This document shows, one piece after another, positions 15,321-21,461 of a stretch of DNA of 37,053 nt (the first letter of the stretch is position 1; every line of letters begins with the position of its first letter). The position numbers were made by a program, and so were the translations under genes. This DNA is from a virus: the IMG/VR virus record IMGVR_UViG_3300037225_000467, positions 1 through 37,053 of that record. One strand, 5' to 3'. The notes under the pieces are model-generated. The model searched no databases. It was not told where the DNA came from and worked only from the letters and a program-made list of their open reading frames with translations.

Positions 15321-15519
15321 ATTTCCCCTCCTTTGCAACTATTAATTGAAAACAGCTTTTTGCTGTAAATAAAAACGTTAATAAATTTAGCGCGGCAAGC
15401 GAAAATAAACCAATTGAAAATATAGTATAATTTAAATTTTCACTTACTTTAAGAAATGCGCACAAAAACAACATTGATAATAATTGTAGTGCAAAATGCA
15501 TAGTATGCTTGTCTGACAT
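15292..15519 (-). CDS. Small two-helix membrane protein
   Basis: 75 residues, preceded by GGAGGTCATT. Two hydrophobic helices, about 8-26 (HFALQLLSMLFLCAFLKVS) and 30-52 (YTIFSIGLFSLAALNLLTFL), with a basic C-terminal tail. It overlaps the next gene by 29 bases. Early phage membrane peptides of this type can affect superinfection or host physiology; no specific role can be assigned. Confidence 0.6.
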   Translation of the reverse strand: MSDKHTMHFALQLLSMLFLCAFLKVSENLNYTIFSIGLFSLAALNLLTFLFTAKSCFQLIVAKEGKYARAKYNKY

Positions 15520-15543
15520 AATGACCTCCCACAGGTCGTTAAA

Positions 15544-15753
15544 TTAATTTAAAGTGTTTTGTTGATTAAAATTACCTTTTTCAAATTCTAAAACTGTTTG
15601 TGCAAAATTCAATAATCCAATTTTCAAATTTTGCAATACCGGCAGGTATTTATAGTTATCGTTATTCTTGATGTGAAAAGCGATTGCCGCATCAATAACT
15701 ATTAATAACTCCCGCGCTTCTTGTAAAACATCCATCATTAGTTGTTTGTCCAT
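15544..15753 (-). CDS. Hypothetical helical protein, first gene of the left early operon
   Basis: 69 residues, helical (MMDVLQEARELLIVIDAAIA). The ATG follows AGGAGAGCG. It is the first gene after the promoter at 15917-15945 and a structured leader of about 155 bases. Not recognised. Confidence 0.6.
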   Translation of the reverse strand: MDKQLMMDVLQEARELLIVIDAAIAFHIKNNDNYKYLPVLQNLKIGLLNFAQTVLEFEKGNFNQQNTLN

Positions 15754-15910
15754 AACGCTCTCCTGTATAATTGTTTACTCCTATTTACTACTTACCGTTT
15801 TGTTGCCTGCTCGGTCTCGTCGCGTCAGCGGTACACCTTGCAGCCCTACTTTGCTGGCCTGTCTCAGCGCTAGTCTAGCTAGTTTGTCAGGCGAACAGTT
15901 ATTTACTGTT
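15754..15910 (-). promoter_or_regulatory. Structured, GC-rich 5' leader of the left early operon
   Basis: Read on the reverse strand from the predicted start near 15910, this leader is clearly richer in G+C than its surroundings and holds several stems: AACAGT/ACTGTT at its start, GCCTG/CAGGC enclosing GCTAG/CTAGC, CAGC/GCTG and others. It runs up to the ribosome site of the gene at 15753. No open reading frame explains the base composition. It may be an attenuator or a folded regulatory RNA. Confidence 0.5.
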
Positions 15911-15916
15911 AAAACC

Positions 15917-15945
15917 ATTATATACTAATTTTTTATAAAAAACAA
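15917..15945 (-). promoter_or_regulatory. Promoter of the left early operon
   Basis: On the reverse strand TTGTTT (15945-15940) and TATAAT (15922-15917) are separated by 17 bases. It faces the operon that runs from 15753 to 5057. A 33-bp element shared with the second early promoter begins two bases upstream of the -35 box. Confidence 0.65.
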
Positions 15946-15946
15946 T

Positions 15947-15979
15947 AATATTTTACATTAAAATGTAATATATTATATG
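15947..15979. promoter_or_regulatory. Shared 33-bp control element, copy 1
   Basis: AATATTTTACA, nine variable bases, then AATATATTATATG. The same flanks recur at 21331-21363, also two bases upstream of a reverse-strand -35 box. This copy contains the palindrome TTACATTAAAATGTAA (15953-15968), a plausible operator for the divergently encoded Cro-like protein at 16066. Confidence 0.6.
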
Positions 15980-15992
15980 TATAACAAAAAAG

Positions 15993-16021
15993 TTGCTTAT
16001 TTATGCAAAATGTGGTATTCT
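15993..16021 (+). promoter_or_regulatory. Promoter of the Cro-like regulator and rep unit
   Basis: TTGCTT (15993-15998) and TATTCT (16016-16021) with a 17-base spacer, facing the gene at 16066. It is divergent from the early promoter 50 bases away, with the palindromic operator candidate between them. Together with leader 15754-15910 this accounts for the 312-base region without a gene. Confidence 0.5.
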
Positions 16022-16065
16022 ATCTGTAGCAGTCCTATTTTTAATAAAAAAGGCTAAAAACAACT

Positions 16066-16317
16066 ATGGAATTATACAAACAGTCAATCATACAGCGCAT
16101 TAGAAAGACTTTAGGGCTAACCTTGGATGAATATTCCTTGGAAATCAAAATAAGCAAAACCGCGCTTTTTTTATACGAACACAGAGAAAGTATGCCGGCA
16201 TTTCAAGTCATGAAGAAAATTATTGAACATGCTAAAAAACACGATATAAAAGTAACCTTAGATGAATTGGTTAACGATTATCCAGATAATGAAGCCGTTG
16301 ACAATAACAAAAAATAG
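16066..16317 (+). CDS. Small XRE/Cro-like HTH regulator
   Basis: 83 residues. The N-terminal 60 residues resemble an XRE-type five-helix domain: IIQRIRKTLGLTLDEYSLEI followed by the recognition-helix candidate KISKTALFLYEHRESMPAF. The last 20 residues are acidic. Ahead of the ATG there is only a GGCTAAAAAC stretch, so the ribosome site is weak. The divergent position beside the early promoter, as for Cro or CII-type genes, and the palindrome in the shared control region suggest it regulates the early operons. The regulation is inference. Confidence 0.7.
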   Translation: MELYKQSIIQRIRKTLGLTLDEYSLEIKISKTALFLYEHRESMPAFQVMKKIIEHAKKHDIKVTLDELVNDYPDNEAVDNNKK

Positions 16318-16333
16318 TATATATTTGTTTACT

Positions 16334-16520
16334 CAATTCAGTTTTGTTGAATTGAAACGGGGAGGTGGGACTCCTACGAAGACAATAAGCGAATTTCCAA
16401 TACATCATTAAATCGTATCTATCAATAGATACGTGGATTAAACGTAATAGTAGCATTTGATGGGCTGGAGAAGCTTGCTTGTTGGCTATCCCACACTTCA
16501 GCCTTTCAAATGCGATTATT
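16334..16520 (+). ncRNA. Candidate structured RNA or leader upstream of rep
   Basis: No gene occupies 16318-16707. Its first part holds three clear stems on the + strand: CAATTCA/TGAATTG (16334-16354), CGTATCTA/TAGATACG (16414-16433), and a long hairpin from 16446 to 16520 whose arms pair over about 12 of 15 positions, with an inner GGCTG/CAGCC stem (16463-16467 with 16499-16503). A strong terminator follows at 16562. The arrangement resembles either a small RNA with its own terminator or an attenuated leader controlling the initiator gene. The promoter is unknown; it may be the one at 15993. Confidence 0.5.
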
Positions 16521-16561
16521 AAATAAATTATCATGATGAGTGATGTGGTTGTTTGTGTGTC

Positions 16562-16605
16562 AAGCGCGTTTGTGAGGTCAAATTCACAAACGCGCTTTTT
16601 TTTTG
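16562..16605 (+). terminator. Strong intrinsic terminator
   Basis: AAGCGCGTTTGTGA (16562-16575) pairs perfectly with its complement at 16584-16597 over 14 bp, with an eight-base loop, followed by an uninterrupted T run. It lies 103 bases before the replication initiator gene and after the regulator gene, so it either ends a separate RNA or attenuates transcription into rep. Confidence 0.85.
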
Positions 16606-16707
16606 TTTTTGTTTTTGTTTTATTCCGATTCTGGGGTAAAATTAAAACTAGAAAAAGGAGACCGTTTTAATTAACAAATAATTATCATAATAATAGGATG
16701 TTTTGCT

Positions 16708-17982
16708 ATGGATGCAGATAGTGCAAATAGTGCTTTAAACAAGCGATATAATCCTTGTGATGTTTTCTATGGCTGCTTTATACCGGACTGGTTGATGTGT
16801 CGCGAGGAGGTTTCGGACGGTGCCAAATTATGTTTCGGAAAACTTGCACAATATGCCGGAAAAAATGGATTTTGTTTTCCTTTCCGTTCAACTCTTGCAA
16901 AAAATCTTGGCACTACCGAACGCCAAATTGCCCGTTATTTATCCGATCTTAAAACTCACAAACTCATTGAGGTTGTTCGCACCGGTAGATCAAGCAACTA
17001 TTATTTCTTAAAACACCCTTGGGCAGATGAGAATATTTTAGATAAATCCTCTAATGGTTCCGATGGCAATTCTGGCCAAGGCGTGTCTAATTGTTTGCGC
17101 GATAGGCAAGATGCTGCCTATCCGGTTACGTGTTCCATTCCTGATAGGACAAATACAGCCTATCTCAATGAATCGAAAACGTCCTATCATACCTCCGATA
17201 GGACAAAAATGTCCTATCACACTCCAGATAAACCCAAAATGTCCTATCGTGATAGGCCAAACCCGTCCTATCACGATAGGCAGGATTTGTCCTATCACCA
17301 AAACGGGGGAAACCCAATACCAGAGCCACCGAAACCCCCGATTTTTGCGCCTGAATATATAAATATTAATATTTTAAATAAAAAACAAGATTTAACTACT
17401 GCTAGAGATCTAAGTAAAGTAGAGGGAAAAAAGGAAGCAGCAGAAAAATATTTTGAAATTGAAAAACAAAAAACCGTAAACATCGCACCGCTTAAAAAAA
17501 TTGGATTAACGCAAGAGCATTTACGGCAATTGCTAATGCAAAAAAACCTAACGTTGGAGGATATTCAAAATTCGATTGATTACTTTGCACATGATTTGCA
17601 GCACAATAAAACCAAAAAAATCACGACTACGCCGTTAAATTATTTCATGGGAATACTACGCAAGGGGCAGGCATATTCGCGGCCAATGGGTTATAAATCG
17701 CCGGAAGACGTAATGCGGGAAAAAGAAAACGAAATAAAATCGCTTCAGGAAAAAGCGCGGGAAAAAGAACGGGAGAAAACTGAAAAAAGTGAAAAAAAGA
17801 AAAAACTCGAAATATTCAATACGAAATTTACCGCATGGATGAATTCTCTAACGGGGGCGGAAATACAAACATTACTTCCGCCGGATGTTAAGCATGGAAC
17901 TACTCTGGCTAAATTTTATTTGCGCGATATTTTTATCAAACAATTGGAACGAATAGAAAATGACGCAAAAATTATTCACTAG
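16708..17982 (+). CDS. Replication initiator (phage replisome-organiser type) with internal iterons
   Basis: 424 residues. An N-terminal winged-helix domain (about 20-105) includes SDGAKLCFGKLAQYAGKNGF, FPFRSTLAKNLGTTERQIAR and YLSDLKTHKLIEVVRTGRSS, as in phage replication initiators and plasmid Rep proteins. Residues about 130-200 are a low-complexity stretch with repeats such as SYHTSDRTKMSYHTPDKPKM, encoded by a dense array of GTCCTATC iterons (17101-17296). This places the origin within the initiator gene, as in lambda O. The C-terminal half has a replisome-loader-like helical region and a charged coiled coil (about 335-375). The ATG follows AGGATG about nine bases upstream. It should melt the origin and recruit helicase; no helicase gene is in the window. 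Confidence 0.75.
   Translation: MDADSANSALNKRYNPCDVFYGCFIPDWLMCREEVSDGAKLCFGKLAQYAGKNGFCFPFRSTLAKNLGTTERQIARYLSDLKTHKLIEVVRTGRSSNYYFLKHPWADENILDKSSNGSDGNSGQGVSNCLRDRQDAAYPVTCSIPDRTNTAYLNESKTSYHTSDRTKMSYHTPDKPKMSYRDRPNPSYHDRQDLSYHQNGGNPIPEPPKPPIFAPEYININILNKKQDLTTARDLSKVEGKKEAAEKYFEIEKQKTVNIAPLKKIGLTQEHLRQLLMQKNLTLEDIQNSIDYFAHDLQHNKTKKITTTPLNYFMGILRKGQAYSRPMGYKSPEDVMREKENEIKSLQEKAREKEREKTEKSEKKKKLEIFNTKFTAWMNSLTGAEIQTLLPPDVKHGTTLAKFYLRDIFIKQLERIENDAKIIH
17101..17296. repeat. Iteron array inside the initiator gene, candidate replication origin
   Basis: At least 12 copies of GTCCTATC or its complement, allowing GCCTATC variants, occur in 196 bases. Forward copies lie at 17181, 17211, 17241, 17265 and 17289; reverse copies at 17143, 17197, 17251 and 17275; variants at 17101, 17116 and 17158. 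Spacing between same-orientation units is 24 or 30 bases for much of the array, near whole helical turns. The paired orientations form palindromes. It is the likely binding site for the encoded initiator. Confidence 0.75.
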
Positions 17983-18142
17983 GTTTTTTTTCCAAGTCAT
18001 CTTCGAGGCGCACAAAAACAGTGGCTTCACGATTATCCGCTTTAATTCCCGCAATTATACGTTCCGCTAGTTTGTCTGAAGAACAAGAAAACACTTTTTT
18101 ATCCTCACCATCAATGCGGTGATATATTTGAAAAATTTCCAT
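17972..18142 (-). CDS. Small hypothetical protein
   Basis: A 56-residue frame. The ATG at 18142 follows AGGAGACCG, a ribosome motif shared with several phage genes. The peptide (MEIFQIYHRIDGEDKKVFSC, then SSDKLAERIIAGIKADNREA and TVFVRLEDDLEKKPSE) is a small alpha/beta unit. It is the last gene of the right early operon and overlaps the 3' end of the initiator gene by 11 bases, tail to tail. Unknown function. Confidence 0.65.
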   Translation of the reverse strand: MEIFQIYHRIDGEDKKVFSCSSDKLAERIIAGIKADNREATVFVRLEDDLEKKPSE

Positions 18143-18221
18143 AACGGTCTCCTATTAAAGTTATAATAAAAAATAAAGTAAAATTATTATCAAAAAACAA
18201 ATTAAAATAAATATATGCCAA

Positions 18222-18491
18222 TTATTCATCATCACTTTCAATAATTTCAGTTACATCAATGCTGAGAACATTTATTGCTTGTTTTAGTGCATTCAAAAAC
18301 AATAACCTAGTCTTATCGTCATTTTTTTTAGTACAGAATTGGCAAATCATCGAAGAATAAAAACTAGTTAATATTGACACAAATTGATCGGCAGAAAGCT
18401 TATTATCAATAACAAACTTCATCCAATGATCTTTCATATGATCTATGCCTTTCGATGATAGTTTTATTTTTTCATTTCTGTTTGAATTCAT
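18222..18491 (-). CDS. Hypothetical helical protein
   Basis: 89 residues, helical, with a QFCTKK segment and an acidic end (EIIESDDE). Preceded by GAGGAAAATAATC. Not recognised; part of the right early operon. Confidence 0.55.
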   Translation of the reverse strand: MNSNRNEKIKLSSKGIDHMKDHWMKFVIDNKLSADQFVSILTSFYSSMICQFCTKKNDDKTRLLFLNALKQAINVLSIDVTEIIESDDE

Positions 18492-18505
18492 GATTATTTT
18501 CCTCG

Positions 18506-18730
18506 TTAAATTTGTTTAAAATGAATGCAACCGAAATTTTGCCCTACTTCTAAAGATGCGTCATTATCCAAACCGCCAATTGATACATAAAAAACCATAT
18601 TGTCAGGATCATCTTCCTGAGAGTATCCATATTGAATTTTTGGACAAAAACATTCTCCGAAATTTGATGGCTTAGAATAGCGATTATCTAACCTTTTCCA
18701 ATATCTACAGTTTTTACAAGTATTATCCAT
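18506..18730 (-). CDS. Small Cys-rich (zinc-binding) protein
   Basis: 74 residues from the ATG at 18730, the in-frame start that just overlaps the previous gene; the frame itself is open to 18757. CKNCRYW near the start, then GECFCPK and a final GCIHF give a set of Cys/His residues that fits a small zinc-binding domain seen in many phage proteins of the 'CxxCxYW' type. Probably a structural zinc site. Function unknown. Confidence 0.6.
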   Translation of the reverse strand: MDNTCKNCRYWKRLDNRYSKPSNFGECFCPKIQYGYSQEDDPDNMVFYVSIGGLDNDASLEVGQNFGCIHFKQI

Positions 18731-19043
18731 TTGCTTCCGCCAATTTGATATTATCATTTATAGTATCATAATCCGGCTCTAATTCTGCCCTAGCCTCTGG
18801 ATAAATCCTATAATAATCCTCAATATTATCATATGCTCGATTGCTACTAGAATCAAAAAAGGAATGATCGTCGCATTCATAGACATGCTTGCAAATTTCC
18901 TCATATCCAGAATTATCTAATGCCCCCAATCCCGCCCCTTTTTCGGCGTGATTAAATAGCCATTCCAAACGCTTTGCTTGCGTCATTGAATGATAAAGCG
19001 CATCCAATTGTGTAAATACGGAATTCTTTTGTTGTCGATTCAT
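18723..19043 (-). CDS. Hypothetical acidic protein
   Basis: 106 residues from the ATG at 19043, which has AGGAGGTCG eight bases upstream; the longer frame to 19088 has none. Helical first half (LDALYHSMTQAKRLEWLFNH), acidic second half with many Tyr and Asp (DNIEDYYRIYPEARAELEPD). Overlaps the Cys-rich gene by eight bases. Not recognised. Confidence 0.6.
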   Translation of the reverse strand: MNRQQKNSVFTQLDALYHSMTQAKRLEWLFNHAEKGAGLGALDNSGYEEICKHVYECDDHSFFDSSSNRAYDNIEDYYRIYPEARAELEPDYDTINDNIKLAEANG

Positions 19044-19053
19044 TTTCGACCTC

Positions 19054-19350
19054 CTATCTATATTTTGATTTTGCAGCATTTCTGCCACGATTTGCTGACC
19101 CGTTTTGATTTTGGATTGCTATGCGCACATTGTCTAGCTGCGTCAGCAAGTCCAGCCCAAACATGTTCAACGTGATTTTGAATTTTGTCATAGTGGGTGG
19201 TGTGATTTTTTTAAAAAATGAGCTTTGCGGATTGCATTCTATAAATTTTAGGCGCAATAATTCAGCTTTGACAATTTTTAACAATTGTAGCGTTACTTTT
19301 TCGATGCGCTTTAATTCGTTTGAAGCCGTGATTTCGTTGAACGGAAACAT
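19054..19350 (-). CDS. Hypothetical protein
   Basis: 98 residues, preceded by AGGAGGTCT. An N-terminal helix with heptads (NELKRIEKVTLQLLKIVKAE) is followed by a beta-like segment and a basic Asn/Arg tail. Its ATG shares bases with the previous stop (TAATG). Not recognised. Confidence 0.55.
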   Translation of the reverse strand: MFPFNEITASNELKRIEKVTLQLLKIVKAELLRLKFIECNPQSSFFKKITPPTMTKFKITLNMFGLDLLTQLDNVRIAIQNQNGSANRGRNAAKSKYR

Positions 19351-19550
19351 TATTTAGACCTCCTATTAGTGATCCAAAATAGATAATCTTGTGGATCAGA
19401 AAAAGGCAAATAAGCTTTCCCCTCTTCAATCGTTGCCATTATCACCGCATCGCCGTAATATTTTTTAAAAGCTTCTTGCGTCGATGTCGCGTATATTATG
19501 TCGGCGTGCGCATCGTAATGGCAGCCGGCTATTTTGTATGATGTGTTCAT
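19350..19550 (-). CDS. Small hypothetical protein
   Basis: 66 residues, with IAGCHYDAHADIIYATSTQE and YLPFSDPQDYLFWITNR. It is coupled by TAATG junctions at both ends, so it depends on ribosomes from the gene upstream. The HYDAH pattern is not enough to propose metal binding. Not recognised. Confidence 0.55.
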   Translation of the reverse strand: MNTSYKIAGCHYDAHADIIYATSTQEAFKKYYGDAVIMATIEEGKAYLPFSDPQDYLFWITNRRSK

Positions 19551-19750
19551 TATTTTTTCTCCTCTATTTTTCTATTACGCAACATTTGTTTTAAAAAATT
19601 TAATTTAAGATTTATTCTTTCATTGGTTAAATATGTTCGTCGCAATGTTTTCGTAAATTGAATTTGCCGGCGTAACTCGTCGACAGATTTTGTAATATTT
19701 TCCTCGCAAACCTTTTCGAGAAATTTAATTTGTTCTTCATGGGTCATCAT
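19550..19750 (-). CDS. Small helical basic protein
   Basis: 66 residues, entirely helical and basic at the end (LRRTYLTNERINLKLNFLKQ). Two consecutive ATG codons at the start; an AGGAA sequence lies upstream in the end of the previous gene. Possibly a DNA-binding or coiled-coil adaptor. Not recognised. Confidence 0.55.
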   Translation of the reverse strand: MMTHEEQIKFLEKVCEENITKSVDELRRQIQFTKTLRRTYLTNERINLKLNFLKQMLRNRKIEEKK

Positions 19751-19756
19751 AATTTT

Positions 19757-20065
19757 TTATTCCTCAGGATCTATATCAAAATTTTCCATTTCCATTATTT
19801 CGTCAAAATTTTCTTGCGAAAATCCTAGATATAATTTCCGCAATTCTTTTAACGTTTTTTCTTCTCTACGGCCACCCCCCAAGCCGCATGGGCTCGTTAA
19901 TTTTTCTTTATCTAACCACGCGTTTAATTTTTCACGATTAGAAAAAACTCTCGTTTCACCAGCGATCGAAAGGCGTCCGGTCTTCGGATTTGGCTCGCCA
20001 GTTGTTGTTGAATGGCCGGAATAATATCGAAAACCGTAATATAATTTTTTAGATTCAGTGTTCAT
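19757..20065 (-). CDS. Partner gene of the first LPD29-like copy
   Basis: 102 residues from the ATG at 20065, with AGGAGG upstream; longer in-frame versions run through the neighbour and are not real. A YYGFRYYSGHSTTTGEPNPK start, then a segment FSNREKLNAWLDKEKLTS of the type found in short proteins that describe 'reading and labelling' small phage domains, and an acidic end. The ATG overlaps the stop of the LPD29-like gene (ATGA). The corresponding position after the second copy holds an unrelated gene. Function unknown. Confidence 0.6.
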   Translation of the reverse strand: MNTESKKLYYGFRYYSGHSTTTGEPNPKTGRLSIAGETRVFSNREKLNAWLDKEKLTSPCGLGGGRREEKTLKELRKLYLGFSQENFDEIMEMENFDIDPEE

Positions 20066-20484
20066 AAAGCCTCCTGCATAATTTGTGATTGTTGCCAAAT
20101 AAATTGATCTAAACATAAATGAAATTTTTCGCGGCATTCTTCATTTGTCCAAACATTATTTTTTTTGCAAATGATTTGCGTCAACTCTTCCTTTTTCTCC
20201 GGAGACCGCGAAAACATTAATTGTACATATTTTGTTTGGGGGATATCGTCCCTTCGGTTATTAATTTCGTATAAATCTTGGCTGCCGTCAAAAGATCCGT
20301 ACTCATATTTATCGATAATCACTTTTACTGCTTTACAAAATGGAAAATCTTTCCAACGGATGTTTACAGAATTTCCCATGCTATAATTTTGATTAGTCAC
20401 TTCAAATTTTGTATTAGGAAAAGCTGATTTCAATTCGGCGCGTATGGCTTTTGCTGCTTTTGCTGATTCTGTTAATGTTCTCAT
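20062..20484 (-). CDS. LPD29-like protein, copy 1
   Basis: 140 residues. AKAIRAELKSAFPNTKFEVT followed by SMGNSVNIRWKDFP, YEYGSFDGSQDLYE and PQTKYVQLMFSR matches my memory of the large-polyvalent-protein-associated domain 29, which occurs in phage and mobile-element proteins of unknown biochemical role. The C-terminal helical region follows. The protein is identical to the copy at 20839-21261. Preceded by AAGGAGAGC. The family assignment is by pattern only. Confidence 0.65.
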   Translation of the reverse strand: MRTLTESAKAAKAIRAELKSAFPNTKFEVTNQNYSMGNSVNIRWKDFPFCKAVKVIIDKYEYGSFDGSQDLYEINNRRDDIPQTKYVQLMFSRSPEKKEELTQIICKKNNVWTNEECREKFHLCLDQFIWQQSQIMQEAL

Positions 20485-20486
20485 TT
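20069..20486. repeat. Exact 418-bp direct repeat, copy 1
   Basis: Bases 20069-20486 and 20846-21263 (offset 777) appear identical base for base, covering the whole LPD29-like gene and its downstream ribosome site for the partner. No terminal inverted repeats or transposase accompany them. Confidence 0.85.
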
Positions 20487-20518
20487 TGTGCTCTCCTTGA
20501 TTTAATTAATATTAATTA

Positions 20519-20842
20519 TTACAATACGCGCACAGACATTGGTTTACCCCAGTCACAAGCTGTGCTCTCGTCCCAATCACCGGCGGCATCATCATCAGAG
20601 TGTGCGGCAATGTAACTATCTAAGATCTCCCATGTTACCAGATAGGTATCATAATATTTGCCATCATCGCGTTGTTGCAGATCGTAGTCGTCGTAGTTAT
20701 CTTGATCTTGTATGTAATCGCTTAACAATACCGCCACTGCCGCATAGCTAACATTGTTTAAATATGCCGCGTCTTGCAATAGTGCATATGCGATACCGTT
20801 ATAGCTAACAATACCGTATTTTGGATTTTTTCTGGTGTTCAT
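20519..20842 (-). CDS. Partner gene of the second LPD29-like copy
   Basis: 107 residues from the ATG at 20842 with AGGAGG upstream. An acidic Asp/Tyr-rich protein (YIQDQDNYDDYDLQQRDDGK) with an N-terminal beta-like segment (YGIVSYNGIAYALLQDAAYL). Not similar to the partner of the first copy beyond the first residues and the shared ribosome site. Coupled to the LPD29-like gene by ATGA. Its strong negative charge could suit a DNA-mimic or inhibitor, which is speculative. Confidence 0.6.
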   Translation of the reverse strand: MNTRKNPKYGIVSYNGIAYALLQDAAYLNNVSYAAVAVLLSDYIQDQDNYDDYDLQQRDDGKYYDTYLVTWEILDSYIAAHSDDDAAGDWDESTACDWGKPMSVRVL

Positions 20843-21261
20843 AATGCCTCCTGCATAATTTGTGATTGTTGCCAAATAAATTGATCTAAACATAAATGAA
20901 ATTTTTCGCGGCATTCTTCATTTGTCCAAACATTATTTTTTTTGCAAATGATTTGCGTCAACTCTTCCTTTTTCTCCGGAGACCGCGAAAACATTAATTG
21001 TACATATTTTGTTTGGGGGATATCGTCCCTTCGGTTATTAATTTCGTATAAATCTTGGCTGCCGTCAAAAGATCCGTACTCATATTTATCGATAATCACT
21101 TTTACTGCTTTACAAAATGGAAAATCTTTCCAACGGATGTTTACAGAATTTCCCATGCTATAATTTTGATTAGTCACTTCAAATTTTGTATTAGGAAAAG
21201 CTGATTTCAATTCGGCGCGTATGGCTTTTGCTGCTTTTGCTGATTCTGTTAATGTTCTCAT
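20839..21261 (-). CDS. LPD29-like protein, copy 2 (first gene of right early operon)
   Basis: 140 residues, identical in sequence to copy 1. It is the first gene after the strong promoter at 21302-21329. The ribosome site is AGGAGACCG. The 418-bp identity stops just inside the differing ribosome sites and partner genes, which suggests a recent duplication of this gene with a different cargo behind it. Confidence 0.65.
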   Translation of the reverse strand: MRTLTESAKAAKAIRAELKSAFPNTKFEVTNQNYSMGNSVNIRWKDFPFCKAVKVIIDKYEYGSFDGSQDLYEINNRRDDIPQTKYVQLMFSRSPEKKEELTQIICKKNNVWTNEECREKFHLCLDQFIWQQSQIMQEAL

Positions 21262-21263
21262 TT
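20846..21263. repeat. Exact 418-bp direct repeat, copy 2
   Basis: Second copy of the repeat described at 20069. The sequences diverge at once on both sides, so the duplication unit is one gene plus its translational junction. Confidence 0.85.
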
Positions 21264-21301
21264 CGGTCTCCTAAAAATTGATTAATATTAAATACACTTA
21301 T

Positions 21302-21329
21302 ATTATATATCAAATATTACGATTGTCAA
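21302..21329 (-). promoter_or_regulatory. Strong promoter of the right early operon
   Basis: Reverse-strand TTGACA (21329-21324) and TATAAT (21307-21302), both perfect consensus, with a 16-base spacer. It drives the operon from 21261 to 17972. The 33-bp shared element starts two bases upstream of the -35 box. Confidence 0.85.
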
Positions 21330-21330
21330 C

Positions 21331-21363
21331 AATATTTTACACAAATATACAATATATTATATG
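21331..21363. promoter_or_regulatory. Shared 33-bp control element, copy 2
   Basis: AATATTTTACA, nine variable bases, AATATATTATATG: the 24 flanking bases equal those of 15947-15979, and placement relative to the -35 box is identical. It is probably a binding site for a common regulator or an upstream element for polymerase. Confidence 0.6.
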
Positions 21364-21450
21364 GAGAAAGGAATTATAGTTAATGGCCTATGCCATAATT
21401 AGACTATATAGTTAATAAATGTACCAATATGGCTAATTAATTTGCTGAGC

Positions 21451-21456
21451 TATAAT
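21451..21456 (+). promoter_or_regulatory. -10 box of the tRNA gene
   Basis: A perfect TATAAT ends five bases before the first base of the tRNA (21462), so transcription would start at or within a few bases of the mature 5' end. No good -35 box is visible. Bases 21262-21661 hold this unit and the promoter upstream; 21541-21661 shows nothing else. Confidence 0.6.
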
Positions 21457-21461
21457 AGCGA

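Noticed and set aside
17101-17296. Repeats at regular spacing, CRISPR array
   Set aside because: The units are eight-base half-sites in both orientations inside a coding sequence, with no unique spacers of constant length and no cas genes.
19757-20137. Longer protein starting MPRKISF ahead of the partner gene
   Set aside because: The extension is an out-of-frame reading of the duplicated LPD29-like gene; the same extension appears before both partners. The ATG with AGGAGG is the real start.
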